Assembly: GCA_964017045.1 (NCBI GenBank) | Contig: OZ024798.1 | Coordinates: 27,332,347 to 27,396,346, forward strand | Direction of reading: 5' to 3' | Origin: Omphiscola glabra | Lineage: Eukaryota; Mollusca; Gastropoda; Lymnaeidae | Length of the DNA stretch: 64,000 bases | Shown here: piece after piece, positions 45,557 through 58,579 of the stretch | How the letters are laid out: the number at the start of each line of letters is the position of its first letter | Position numbering within the stretch: position 1 is the first letter of the stretch | Program-made: the position numbers and the translations under genes | Notes under the pieces: generated by a model | The model's input: the letters and a program-made list of their open reading frames with translations, nothing else | Told to the model about the DNA's origin: nothing | Databases searched by the model: none

Positions 45557-45671
45557 TCGCATTTGTTGTTTTAGTTCAGGTTCAGTGTACGAGAGAGCCC
45601 ACCTGAAGAATGTTACTGACACCCCATCCCCCCCCACACACACACACACTACAATTAACGGCTGTCAGATA

Positions 45672-46991
45672 GAGACCGACCGAATTTCGGCTTCAGCTTT
45701 GGTTTCGGCGCCAAAAGTTGTCATTTGATCACTTTCGGCCTAATTTCGATTTCGTTTAACTTTCGGTTTAATTTCGGTTTCGGTCGAAAGTGATTGAGAC
45801 TTTCGGCTATCTGGCCGAAAGTGACTGAGGTTTTCGGTGAATCTACCAGAAGTCAGACTGTCTGTCTGTCTCTAGGCCGACAATCCTATATTCATTATTG
45901 CTCGACGTCTTGCTGTCATCCTATGTTATATGACTAGTACTCAGCGAAAACTGCCCACAGCTGCATGATGACCTACTTGTCCTACCTTTCCAAAAAAATT
46001 AAATTTCAATTCATCATAATCATCATGTCCCGTAGTCTTTCGACCGTTGGGACGCCACAGATGACATAAAAACTATTCTTCTCCATTCCTCTCGGGCTCC
46101 TTCCATACGCATAGCATCGCCTAGTTGTAATCCCGTCCATTCTTTTATGTTATCTTCCCATCTTTTTCTCTGTCTTCCTCTTCTTCTTCCTCCTCTAGTT
46201 GTGTCATGTAAGATTTCTTTGGCGAGCCCTTGTTTTCTGGTCACGTGGCCATACCATTCAAGTTTGCGCTTTTTTACAGACGCCAGGAGGTCATCGTACT
46301 GCCCAATTGCTTAACGAATCCTTCCTTTTATTTGCTCATTGGTGATATGGTCTCTATAGCAGATGCCAAGAATACCTCTGAAACATCTCATCTCCATCGC
46401 CTTTATTTTCTTTTCAAGTTCTGCTGTTAATGTCCAGGACTCACAGGCATATAAGAAAATGGAGAGGATTAATGAGCGCATCAGCCTGATTTTGGTGCTA
46501 GGAGGCTATTTTTTTGTCGTTCCATATTTTCTTGAGCCTCTTTAGTGCTGTTGTGGTCTGCCCAATCCAATTATATTATAAAAGCAAAGGTCATTCAAGG
46601 GTCAATTTTGCATGAATTCCCCCCCCCCTTTTTTCCGCTCTCAATTTTCTCGTACCACTCTACTTTAAAATACACTTTTAACAAATTTCAATTACTTTTA
46701 ATTAAAATGATAAAGCCGAAGTATTCCTTAGATGTTTATTTACTAATATTCACGATGATCTCATTTTTTATACAAAGAACGTAAATATTGAAACTTTCCA
46801 CATCATTTTTCGATTCATGCAGAATGTATGCGTGAAAGAATATCAAAATATCAAAATATTTCGGTTTCTGCTTCGACCGAAAGTCTCGTTAAGCATTTGG
46901 TTTCGGATTCGGTTTCGGCCGTAAGTAATTTTTATCTTTTGGCTTAGTTTCGGTTTCGGCCGAAATCAGAAAATCACTTTCGTTCGGTCTC
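45672..46991. mobile_element. DNA transposon with TTTCGGTTTCGG subterminal repeats, carrying a LINE insertion
   Basis: The left end GAGACCGACCGAATTTCGGC and inverted right end GAGACCGAACGAAAGTGATT form terminal inverted repeats. Both ends are followed by many TTTCGGTTTCGGCCGAAA motifs, the left side over 45690-45845 and the right over 46860-46985. No transposase is seen. The middle is occupied by the LINE fragment at 46010-46560. The superfamily is uncertain; no target duplication was found. Confidence 0.65.
46010..46560 (-). mobile_element. LINE C-terminal fragment nested in a DNA transposon
   Basis: Minus-strand reading gives IWNDKK, MRSLILSIFLYACESWTL, AMEMRCFRGILGI, LEWYGHVTRKQGLAKEIL and GGRRRGRQRKRWEDNIKEWT: a well-known LINE polyprotein carboxy end. 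There are stops and small frame breaks (for example a stop in IR*AIGQYDDL). The last 73 codons (46244-46023) remain open. It is 5' truncated near 46560. Confidence 0.9.
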
Positions 46992-47261
46992 GTATGTCAA
47001 GCAAACACTGCAGAGTGATGAAGTATTGACATCTAAGCCGAGACTGCGATCCCATTAAAGGAAGGATTCTCAAAATTGTTGTGTTTTTGTGCCTCTTCAC
47101 CTCTGTAAGTTCAAGGTTATGTCAATGTTATAAATAGATTATCATTACAGGACAATTAAATCCGAGACACATCTTATAACTAATCTGTGAAGGAATTCCT
47201 TTAAAAAATTGTATGTAATGTTTCTGCCCTAGAACATAAAACTATAACACACATTGCTCTT

Positions 47262-48556
47262 GTTGGCAACCAGATTAGTGACACAATGCCGTGTTGGCAA
47301 CCTGATAAGTCACACGTTGCTAAGTTGGCAACCTGATTGGTGACACATTGCTAAGTTGTTGGCAACCTGATTAGTGACACAGTGCTAGGTTGGCAACCTG
47401 ATTAGTGACACATTGCTGTTGTTGGCAACCTGATTAGTGACACAGTGCTAGGTTGGCAACCTGATTAGTGACACAGTGCTAGGTTGGCAACCTGATTAGT
47501 GACACAGTGCTAAGTTGGCAACCTGATTAAAGACACAGTGCTAAGTTGGCAAACTGATTAGTGACACAGTGCTAAGTTAGCAACCTGATTAGTGACACAG
47601 TGCTAGGTTGGCAACCTGATTAGTGACACAGTGCTAAGTTGGCAACCTGATTAGTGACACAGTGCTAGGTTGGCAACCTGATTACTGACACAGTGCTAAG
47701 TTGGCAACCTGATTAGTGACACAGTGCTAGGTTGGCAACCTGATTAGTGACACAGTGCTAGGTTGGCAACCTGATTAGTGACACAGTGCTAAGTTGGCAA
47801 CCTGATTAGTGACACAGTGCTGTTGTTGGCAACCTGATTAGTGACACAGTGCTAGGTTGGCAACCTGATTAGTGACACAGTGCTAAGTTGGCAACCTGAT
47901 TAGTGACACAGTGCTAAGTTGGCAACCTGATTAAAGACACAGTGCTAAGTTGGCAACCTGATTAGTGACACAGTGCTAAGTTGGCAACCTGATTAGTGAC
48001 ACTGTGCTAAGTTGGCAACCTGATTAGTGACACAGTGCTAGGTTGGCAACCTGATTAGTGACACAGTGCTAGGTTGGCAACCTAATTAGTGACACAGTGC
48101 TAGGTTGGCAACCTGATTAGTGACACAGTGCTAGGTTGGCAACCTGATTAGTGACAAAGTGCTAAGTTGGCAACCTGATTAGTGACACAGTGCTAAGTTG
48201 GCAACCTGATTAAAGACACAGTGCTAGGTTGGCAACCTGATTAGTGACACAGTGCTAAGTTGGCAACCTATTAAAGACACAGTGCTAGGTTGACAACCTG
48301 ATTAGTGACACAGTGCTAAGTTGGCAACCTGATTAGTGACACAGTGCTAGGTTGGCAACCTGATTAGTGACACAGTGCTAGGTTGGCAACCTGATTAGTG
48401 ACACAGTGCTAAGTTGGCAACCTGATTAGTGACACAGTGCTAAGTTGGCAACCTGATTAGTGACACAGTGCTAAGTTGGCAACCTGATTAAAGACACGAT
48501 GTCTTGTTGGTAACCTGATTAACGACACAATGTCTTGTTGGCAACCTGATAAGCTG
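47262..48556. repeat. 31-bp satellite, ~41 copies
   Basis: Units TTGGCAACCTGATTAGTGAC then ACAGTGCTAAG (or TAGG). Minor variants TTAAAGACAC and TGTTG recur at intervals, pointing to higher-order duplication within the array. Confidence 0.96.
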
Positions 48557-49464
48557 ACATAAAGCTTTGAGAAGAGTCGACCTGGTGAATCGTTACATGA
48601 TCCAATGTGTGTGAAAAGGAGGTGCATCATCATTGGCGTGGAACGCCTACATAGCGAACCAAAAGAAACACTGCTGGTCACTCACTGCAGCCTTACCTAT
48701 TTCCATAGGTCTTGAACAAGTCCTGCCGCTTTTACTCACGTGAATCCAAATAAAGCGCATCAGATGGACTTGAACCTCTCGGTGTCTGCTCACCATTAAA
48801 TATAGCCACTGTCCTCTTCGATTGCAGTGGACGAATAACGAAGTATTTTTTTTTTTTAGTTTAGATAATTTCTTTAAGCACTAAAATGTACCACAGAGCT
48901 CAACAAATAGATTTATTATAAAGTTGGTTTGAACATCTTGCCCCCCCCCCCCCCCCGGCCCTCAATCAGACAAAGTCACTTACAGAATTTCTGATGAAGT
49001 CATGACTGGAGATAAAAACAGCACCCCTTGCACGCAATCGTGAGGTGTGGAGGGGTGGCGGATGTAATATCAATCACTGGATGCATTCGAAAAGTGTGAG
49101 ACCCATCTGTCCTTATCTGAAACCCTGAAATCGCTCAACATTATTACGAGTGAAATTTCGTGGAACATTTGCCAGCAAATTGTTTTTTTTTTTTTCGTTT
49201 TTTTTTTCATATTTTATCAGGATAAAGGGTGTCTTGTTTAATTAGTACGTGCAGTGACTGCTATAATCCCAGCAAACAAATTCCTGCCCCTCGCGACGAC
49301 AGTACTTCCTGAACCACAGGTTCCCAAACCTTTTTTAGGCCTGTACCCCATTTTATATAAAAGAAAGGTAACCCGAGAACGCGCTAAATTTATTTAAATT
49401 TTTTTTTTATTGAAACGTGAATAGAAATCACATCGAAATAAGACACAGTATTATTCAATGCCAC
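48557..49464. other. Spacer with a hAT-like terminal remnant
   Basis: A C-run of about 16 at 48941-48957 and a T run at 49180. CAGGTTCCCAAACC then TTTTTTAGGCCTGTACCCC near 49317 resembles one end of a hAT-type element; no partner end was found. Confidence 0.4.
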
Positions 49465-49640
49465 CATGAGAAAAGGTGTTGAGATAAGGTGTCACGAGGG
49501 ACAAGGTGTTACCATGGGGAAAGGTATTGAGATAAGGTGTGGGTCACTATGAGAGAAGGGTCACATGAGAAAAGGTGTTTCCATGAGAAAATGTGATACT
49601 ATGAGGCGTCACTATGAGAAAAGGTGTCACCATTAGAAAA
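49465..49640. repeat. Degenerate GAGAAAAGGTGTCACCAT repeat
   Basis: About eight poorly conserved units of 18-30 bp. Confidence 0.7.
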
Positions 49641-50084
49641 AAGGGGATCGCCTTAAGAAATGGTGTGAGAGCCCCAACCGCAGAGCGTCATCTACAAGTG
49701 AGTCGCCAATTCGTCATGACAGGTCTTAAGTTTTGTGCTATGTTTATAGTTGAGGTCATTGTTGTAGGCATTCTCTCAGCGCTGTACATCATGGTTACAT
49801 CCTCAATTCTGTCTTGGAAGACTTACATAGACTCTTTTGGTACAGCGGCGACTTCTATTTCTAGACTTATTTAGTTTTTTTGGCTTCAGTCTCCTGGTCT
49901 CATTGGCGCATCAAGACGCAAGATATAAGATTAGATGCCTGATGAAATGGCTTGATAATCTGTCTGTTGATACATTACAGCTTAAAACGCTATCTTATGA
50001 ACATTGCCAGCTTTATCCACTATTATATTATGATGATTGGTCTGTTGGTCTATGAGACTGCAGACTTCATAAGTCTGTGTATCA

Positions 50085-50236
50085 GTCCAAGAATCACATG
50101 GAAGAGGGGATTAGAGGTAGAGGTGAAGAGACTGAAGAAAAGTTGGGCCGAACTTATAGCAAAGATAGCCCAGGACAGGGACAGACGGAAACGTATTGTG
50201 GATGGCCTGTGCTCCGTTGGGAGTGAGAAAGGCTAA
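50085..50236 (+). mobile_element. LINE polyprotein C-terminus
   Basis: The plus frame reads RITWKRGLEVEVKRLKKSWA, then ELIAKIAQDRDRRKRIVDGL and CSVGSEKG with stop TAA, a common non-LTR retrotransposon carboxy terminus (W-x-x-x-A-Q-D-R...GLC). It is 5' truncated. Its stop codon region seeds the adjacent 15-bp array. Confidence 0.8.
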
Positions 50237-50334
50237 GAAGAGAAAGGCTAAGAAGAGAAAGGCTAAGAAGAGAAAGGCTAAGAAGAGAAAGGCTAAGAAG
50301 AGAAAGGCTAAGAAGAGAAAGGCTAAGAAGAGTT
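50217..50334. repeat. 15-bp array seeded at a LINE stop codon, ~8 copies
   Basis: Units GAGAAAGGCTAAGAA. The first copy is the end of the LINE frame (Glu-Lys-Gly-stop), so each unit re-copies the stop codon. Confidence 0.92.
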
Positions 50335-50568
50335 TTTCAAGTGGGTCGCGTAAATCATGAAACTGTCCAATTCATTCATCATTTGATCATTTGGTAACGT
50401 ACTCTACAAGGAAGTCACGAGACATTTCACGAGTAACCACGCTATTTTTTATTTTGTTTTAACACTTTTATATATACTTTGTTTCTAAATTTAAATACAT
50501 TACTTATAAGTATGCAGTGCCTTCTGCTAAAATCACCCGCCCCCCCCCCAACTCTTTTTTTTCTGTCC

Positions 50569-50700
50569 CCTCAGCCCTTGCTCCAAGACGAGACACCCCC
50601 CTCCCCTCAGCCCTTGCTCCAAGACGAGACACCCCCTCCCCTCAGCCCTTGCTCCAAGACGAGACACCCCCCTCCCCTCAGCCCTTGCTCTAAGATGAGA
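50569..50700. repeat. ~35-bp C-rich repeat, ~4 copies
   Basis: Units CCCCTCAGCCCTTGCTCCAA then GACGAGACACCCCCT. Confidence 0.9.
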
Positions 50701-51215
50701 CCCCCCAAAGTGCGTCAAGCTAATCCCCAACTTTGAAGGCTGATCTCATAACAAGACCAGGCGAGTACGGACGGCCCGATGATCTTGCCCCCCCCCCCCA
50801 CAAACTCGCCGTGAGGGTAACATTTGAGGAGCGTGTGGACTCTCCCCCCACTGAGGATTAGTGTATTTTCCAATTAGTGTGCGTCTACATCGCGGGGAGG
50901 GGCCGGTGCGCTCGGATACAAAAGGTGGAAATTTTCATATGCATGACTAATAAAGTATTTGTAGTGTCATATTTGTGTATAAGTCTTGCTGGAACTGAGA
51001 GTTTGGCATGTTAGTTCTGTTTATTGTATGCTTTCTAGAGTCACGTGAGGGGATGCAGTGACGTAATGATGGGGGAGATGTACCGTGAGGGAATCCCCCC
51101 CCCCCCCACCTAGTCATCGTTTAAACAACAACAACAAATATCCGTGTACCATATGAATATATTGCTTTTCTTTTGTTTCTCTTTTTGAAATAAGTTGAGA
51201 ACCCCGGATCAATGG
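50701..51215. other. Spacer, nothing recognised
   Basis: C runs near 50790 and 51098. No coding signal or transposon ends. Confidence 0.45.
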
Positions 51216-51345
51216 TTCAAGTCGGAGTCGTATAACCATTCTCCACTACTGTCGGAGTCGTTTAGACCACTCTCCATTACTGCCGGGGTCGTATAGACCA
51301 CTCTGCATTACTCCCGGAGTCGTATAGACCACTCTCCACTACTGC
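51216..51345. repeat. ~33-bp repeat, ~4 copies
   Basis: Units GTCGGAGTCGTATAGACCAC then TCTCCACTACT. Confidence 0.85.
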
Positions 51346-51417
51346 AGCCTGTGATAATAAGTGGTTTTTTTTTTTATTAATATCTATGTGTCGTTTTACT
51401 TAAGTAGAGCATGAAAT

Positions 51418-51560
51418 ATGCCGCTCCAATCAAATTTAAGTGACAGATGGCGCTCCAATCAAAACTAAGTGACATATGGTGCTTCAATCAAATTTAAGTG
51501 ACATATGGTGCTCCAATCAAATTTAAGTGACATATGATGCTCCAATCAAAACTAAATGAC
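51418..51560. repeat. ~30-bp repeat, ~5 copies
   Basis: Units GACATATGGTGCTCCAATCA then AATTTAAGT. Confidence 0.88.
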
Positions 51561-51711
51561 ACGACATCCTAACCCCCAGGGTTCTATAAGCCCCAAACTG
51601 ATGACGCTAGTCCTCCGGATTCCACTAAATGACAAATTATGTTACTAGCTTACATCTCCCCACCCCCTTGCTTGAATGATGTTGAGTTATCAATTCCTGC
51701 ATTGTGATTGT

Positions 51712-54700
51712 GTGCAGACTTTCTCATTAACAGACACAGTGCAGACGATATCATTCACAGATAGTGTGCAGACGATCTCATTCACAGATACAGTGTGCAG
51801 ACGATCTCATTTACAGACAAGGTGTGCAGACGATCTCATTTACAGACACGGTGTGCAGACGATCTCATTCACAGACAGTGTGCAGACGATCTCATTCACA
51901 GACAGTGTGCAGACGATCTCATTCACAGACAGTGTGCAGACGATCTCATTCACAGACAGTGTGCAGACGATCTCATTCACAGACAGTGTGCAGACGATCT
52001 CATTCACAGATACAGTGTGCAGACGATCTCATTTACAGACACGGTGTGCAGACGATCTCATTTACAGACACGGTGTGCAGACGATCTCATTTACAGACAC
52101 AGTGTGCAGACGATCTCATTCACAGATACAGTGTGCAGACGATCTCATTTACAGACAGTGTGCAGACGATCTCATTCACAGACACGGTGTGCAGACGATC
52201 TCATTTACAGACACGGTGTGCAGACGATCTCATTTACAGACACAGTGTGCAGACGATCTCATTTACAGACACAGTGTGCAGACGATCTCATTTACAGACA
52301 CGGTGTGCAGACGATCTCATTTACAGACACGGTGTGCAGACGATCTCATTTACAGACAAAGTGTGCAGACGATCTCATTCACAGACAGTGTGCAGACGAT
52401 CTCATTCAAAAACACAGTGTGCAGACGATCTCATTCACAGATACAGTGTGCAGACGATCTCATTTACAGACACGGTGTGCAGACGATCTCATTCACAGAC
52501 ACAGTGTGCAGACGATCTCATTCACAGATACAGTGTGCAGACGATCTCATTTACAAACACAGTGTGCAGACGATCTCATTTACAGACACGGTGTGCAGAC
52601 GATCTCATTCACAGACACAGTGTGCAGACGATCTCATTCACAGATACAGTGTGCAGACGATCTCATTTACAGACAGTGTGCAGACGATCTCATTCACAGA
52701 CAGTGTGCAGACGATCTCATTCACAGATACAGTGTGCAGACGATCTCATTCACAGATACAGTGTGCAGACGATCTCATTCACAGATACAGTGTGCAGACG
52801 ATCTCATTCACAGATACAGTGTGCAGACGATCTCATTCACAGATACAGTGTGCAGACGATCTCATTTACAGACACGGTGTGCAGACGATCTCATTCACAG
52901 ACAGTGTGCAGACGATCTCATTCACAGACAGTGTGCAGACGATCTCATTCACAGACAGTGTGCAGACGATCTCATTCACAGATACAGTGTGCAGACGATC
53001 TCATTTACAGACACGGTGTGCAGACGATCTCATTTACAGACACAGTGTGCAGACGATCTCATTCACAGACACAGTGTGCAGACGATCTCATTCACAGATA
53101 CAGTGTGCAGACGATCTCATTTACAGACACGGTGTGCAGACGATCTCATTTACAGACACGGTGTGCAGACGATCTCATTCACAGACAGTGTGCAGACGAT
53201 CTCATTCACAGACAGTGTGCAGACGATCTCATTCACAGACAGTGTGCAGACGATCTCATTCACAGACAGTGTGCAGACGATCTCATTCACAGACAGTGTG
53301 CAGACGATCTCATTCACAGACAGTGTGCAGACGATCTCATTCACAGATACAGTGTGCAGACGATCTCATTTACAGACACGGTGTGCAGACGATCTCATTT
53401 ACAGACACGGTGTGCAGACGATCTCATTTACAGACACAGTGTGCAGACGATCTCATTCACGGATACAGTGTGCAGACGATCTCATTTACAGACAGTGTGC
53501 AGACGATCTCATTCACAGACACGGTGTGCAGACGATCTCATTTACAGACACGGTGTGCAGACGATCTCATTTACAGACACAGTGTGCAGACGATCTCATT
53601 TACAGACACAGTGTGCAGACGATCTCATTTACAGACACGGTGTGCAGACGATCTCATTTACAGACACGGTGTGCAGACGATCTCATTTACAGACAAAGTG
53701 TGCAGACGATCTCATTCACAGACAGTGTGCAGACGATCTCATTCACAGACACAGTGTGCAGACGATCTCATTCACAGATACAGTGTGCAGACGATCTCAT
53801 TCACAGACACAGTGTGCAGACGATCTCATTCACAGATACAGTGTGCAGACGATCTCATTTACAGACACGGTGTGCAGACGATCTCATTTACAGACACGGT
53901 GTGCAGACGATCTCATTCACAGACACAGTGTGCAGACGATCTCATTCACAGATACAGTGTGCAGACGATCTCATTTACAGACAGTGTGCAGACGATCTCA
54001 TTCACAGACAGTGTGCAGACGATCTCATTCACAGATACAGTGTGCAGACGATCTCATTCACAGATACAGTGTGCAGACGATCTCATTCACAGATACAGTG
54101 TGCAGACGATCTCATTCACAGATACAGTGTGCAGACGATCTCATTCACAGATACAGTGTGCAGACGATCTCATTTACAGACACGGTGTGCAGACGATCTC
54201 ATTCACAGACAGTGTGCAGACGATCTCATTCACAGACAGTGTGCAGACGATCTCATTCACAGACAGTGTGCAGACGATCTCATTCACAGATACAGTGTGC
54301 AGACGATCTCATTCACAGATACAGTGTGCAGACGATCTCATTCACAGATACAGTGTGCAGACGATCTCATTTACAGACACGGTGTGCAGACGATCTCATT
54401 TACAGACACGGTGTGCAGACGATCTCATTCACAGACACAGTGTGCAGACGATCTCATTCACAGACACAGTGTGCAGACGATCTCATTTACAGACATGGTG
54501 TGCAGACGATCTCATTTACAGACACGGTGTGCAGACGATCTCATTCACAGACACAGTGTGCAGACGATCTCATTCACAGACACAGTGTGCAGACGATCTC
54601 ATTTACAGACACGGTGTGCAGACGATCTCATTTACAGACAGTGTGCAGACGATCTCATTTACAGACAGTGTGCAGACGATCTCATTTACAGACGGTGTGC

Positions 54701-56405
54701 AGACGATCTCATTTACAGACACGGTGTGCAGACGATATCATTCACAGACACAGTGTGCAGACGATCTCATTCACAGACACGGTGTGCAGACGATCTCATT
54801 TACAGACGGTGTGCAGACGATCTCATTTACAGACACGGTGTGCAGACGATCTCATTCACAGACAGTGTGCAGACGATCTCATTCACAGACACAGTGTGCA
54901 GACGATCTCATTCACAGATACAGTGTGCAGACGATCTCATTCACAGACACAGTGTGCAGACGATCTCATTCACAGATACAGTGTGCAGACGATCTCATTT
55001 ACAGACACGGTGTGCAGACGATCTCATTTACAGACACGGTGTGCAGACGATCTCATTCACAGACACAGTGTGCAGACGATCTCATTCACAGATACAGTGT
55101 GCAGACGATCTCATTTACAGACAGTGTGCAGACGATCTCATTCACAGACAGTGTGCAGACGATCTCATTCACAGATACAGTGTGCAGACGATCTCATTCA
55201 CAGATACAGTGTGCAGACGATCTCATTCACAGATACAGTGTGCAGACGATCTCATTCACAGATACAGTGTGCAGACGATCTCATTCACAGATACAGTGTG
55301 CAGACGATCTCATTTACAGACACGGTGTGCAGACGATCTCATTCACAGACAGTGTGCAGACGATCTCATTCACAGACAGTGTGCAGACGATCTCATTCAC
55401 AGACAGTGTGCAGACGATCTCATTCACAGATACAGTGTGCAGACGATCTCATTCACAGATACAGTGTGCAGACGATCTCATTCACAGATACAGTGTGCAG
55501 ACGATCTCATTTACAGACACGGTGTGCAGACGATCTCATTTACAGACACGGTGTGCAGACGATCTCATTCACAGACACAGTGTGCAGACGATCTCATTCA
55601 CAGACACAGTGTGCAGACGATCTCATTTACAGACATGGTGTGCAGACGATCTCATTTACAGACACGGTGTGCAGACGATCTCATTCACAGACACAGTGTG
55701 CAGACGATCTCATTCACAGACACAGTGTGCAGACGATCTCATTTACAGACACGGTGTGCAGACGATCTCATTTACAGACAGTGTGCAGACGATCTCATTT
55801 ACAGACAGTGTGCAGACGATCTCATTTACAGACGGTGTGCAGACGATCTCATTTACAGACACGGTGTGCAGACGATATCATTCACAGACACAGTGTGCAG
55901 ACGATCTCATTCACAGACACGGTGTGCAGACGATCTCATTCACAGACACAGTGTGCAGACGATATCATTCACAGACACAGTGTGCAGACGATCTCATTCA
56001 CAGACACGGTGTGCAGACGATCTCATTTACAGACACGGTGTGCAGACGATCTCATTTACAGACAGTGTGCATACTATCTCATTCACAGACAGTGTGCATA
56101 CTATCTCATTCACAGACAGTGTGCATACTATCTCATTCACAGACAGTGTGCATACTATCTCATTCACAGATACAGTGTGCAGACGATCTCATTTACAGAT
56201 ACAGTGTGCAGACGATCTCATTCACAGACAGTGTGCATACTATCTCATTCACAGACAGTGTGCATACTATCTCATTCACAGACAGTGTGCAGACGATCTC
56301 ATTCACAGATACAGTGTGCAGACGATCTCATTCACAGATACAGTGTGCAGACGATCTCATTCACAGATACAGTGTGCAGACGATCTCATTCACAGACAAG
56401 GTGTG
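51712..56405. repeat. 4.7-kb 25/29-bp satellite, ~170 copies, open in three frames
   Basis: The core unit is GTGTGCAGACGATCTCATTC then ACAGA (25 bp), optionally followed by CACG, CACA or TACA (29 bp). Neither length is a multiple of three and no frame of the unit has a stop, so all three plus frames stay open for over 1,540 codons. These are not genes. A block from about 53700 to 54800 recurs 1,140 bp downstream (54840-55940), base for base in the lines I compared, including rare CGATATC variants. A TGTGCATACTATC variant clusters at 56065-56280. Confidence 0.97.
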
Positions 56406-58052
56406 AAGTCTCAGAGACGCTAGAAATTACACAACATTGTAAGTCTAATGAATGGCGGAAATCGTGGGTTAGGCTGTGTTAAGCTCTGGGATTATGTTTC
56501 CTTCTGAGCTAATCTTCCGATTAATTTTTACCTGTCCAATGTGCACACAGTACATTTTGTTATATCTTTCTTTGAGACATTCTTCGAAAAAATGGTTTTT
56601 TTAACTCACTCAAATCCAGGAGCGTGGAATTAACGACCAATTCAACCCTCACCCACCCATCCACCCACTCCACCTATGGCTAAACATCGTCGCCACCAGA
56701 TGACACAACTTCAAAGTACTGGGAAACCGTGCTGGAAAGTACAGATGGGTTTTTTCTTTCCGACTACCTTTTCAACAATACCACAGATCCCTCTCGTGAT
56801 GTTATCCAGGACATTGTCATCCACCTTAACTATCAGCATATTATCTTCTTTTAATCCGTGGAGTCTAAACACACTGCTGGGGCTGGACTAACAGCTGCGG
56901 GCCAAAGTCCATTTTTATTTGGGACCCCCATCTATACTCTATACTTTATATGAACAAAGAGCCTGGACCTCTATATATTTTTAGCTGAATGATATTTCAC
57001 ATCTGTCAGTTACTCACCTGAGTCCCTCCCAGGCACCTGCTATCTCCCTGAACCTGGCAATAAACATTTGAGGGAAGGTTGCGGTCAACTTTCAGGGTTG
57101 GATTTCCAACTTTCCCGACTCCTCTGCGCCTTACCTTTGGGGGAGTGGTGTGGACGCTCGCACACACCCTATGAAGAATTCCCCCAGCATAGCAACGAAC
57201 ATGGCTTACCGGACATTTTTTTTTTGAAAAATTTTAAAAGCCCTGTCTTTCTTACTTCTTAAAAAAAAAAATTCCTCTTGATTTTAAAACGTTTTATAAT
57301 CGTTTGGGAACCACTGCTCCATACGGTACACCTTTAAATGTTAAAGGCTTGATTTGGAAACAATGGGGTTGGGATATTTCACCAAAGCTCCCCGAAAAGT
57401 TCCCATCTCTCTACCCGCCATGTCGTTTAAACTGCGAACAAGCTAAAGACGTCTATTTACCGACGGTTGGACAATATTGTATTCTGTGATGGCTGCCAAG
57501 AGAAAGGATGGCGGGGTGCCCGGGCCAACTAGCGAGCGGGTTGACGAATTTATTCACCGCTGTCGGCTAGTTGTAGGCAGTTCTCCATTGTCAAGGGTTT
57601 TGTTAGAGGCATTTTATGACTAGGGCGTCTCGGAGCCCGGGCGCTCGAGGAGGGTTTTGGGGGAAGGGGGGGGGGAACTGCCTCCGACTAGACAAAGACG
57701 CCCGGGTCGGAGCACGGAGAAATAGAAAATGACGGCGATGGGTCTGTTTTAATTGACAAGTGGTTTATTATACGTTTTTTTTGGTCCCGTTTTGGGGATG
57801 AGTCGATCTGAAGAGTACTTGAAGGGGTCGCAGGATGGGTAGACAAACAAGGAGGAAAAACAAGCGATCTGTGGGGGCCTGTTTGATTCAGTTTTGTAGG
57901 GACGCGCTCAATCGGGGTTGGTTTTATGCTATTCCTTGCTGTCAAGGTTTGCTTTGTGATTAGTAAACATAGTATTTACTTATTTGTGATTTTCAATAAG
58001 GCGTAAATTCATAAGATAATTAATGTATGTTTCCTTAAACCCCATCCCTTAC
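56406..58052. other. Intergenic DNA, no gene recognised
   Basis: Short frames without domains. TTTGGGAACCACTG near 57304 looks like a hAT end without a partner. A G run lies near 57665. Confidence 0.5.
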
Positions 58053-58238
58053 CAGTGGCGTAGTGAGGGGGGAGCAAGGGGGGCATCATGCCCCGGGCGC
58101 AACTCACAATGGGGCGCCAAATGGTATATTTTACTATAATACTGTATGGTTTTCGAATAAGGGGGGGCGCTAAAAGGTATTGGGGGGCGCTAAAAAGGTA
58201 TTGTGCCCCGGGCGCGAGTTAAGCTCGCTACGCCACTG
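58053..58238. mobile_element. CAGTGGCGTAG MITE, copy A
   Basis: The left end CAGTGGCGTAGTGAGG and inverted right end CAGTGGCGTAGCGAGC match. Inside are GCATCATGCCCCGGGCGC, CCAAATGGTATATTTTACTA and two GGGGCGCTAAAA(A)GGTATT copies. Non-coding, 186 bp. Confidence 0.85.
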
Positions 58239-58579
58239 AACTTTACTCAATCTTTTTACAGAAATTGAGGAGAATAAGTATTAGCAGTTGAGAGGAATTG
58301 GGATAAACTTCGTAATTGGGTTATTAATGTATGTATTTGTCATAGCCGCTTGCATTTTTTTTTAACTTCCTAATCCAACAATGTCTGCAGTGGATATCTT
58401 AGCCGTGGATATCAAATCCTTTGACCGGACCAAAGTTTGAAGTGCGGCACCACTTTCACCAAAATAGAACACATTTATTTCTACACCTATTTCGCATACG
58501 TCACGACCAATTTCTTCATCTTAAAAATACACCCCCCACCACCTTTTTCAGGCTGCGCCCGTTTAGCCCCCCCCCCCCC

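Noticed and set aside
39102..48556. CRISPR-like arrays
   Set aside because: The regular repeats have no unique spacers between them, there are no cas genes, and the surrounding DNA is eukaryotic with spliced genes.
51676..56482. Three overlapping open frames of over 1,540 codons as giant repeat proteins
   Set aside because: They are the three frames of one 25/29-bp satellite whose unit lacks stops in any frame. All three read the same DNA, there is no domain, and unit lengths are not multiples of three.
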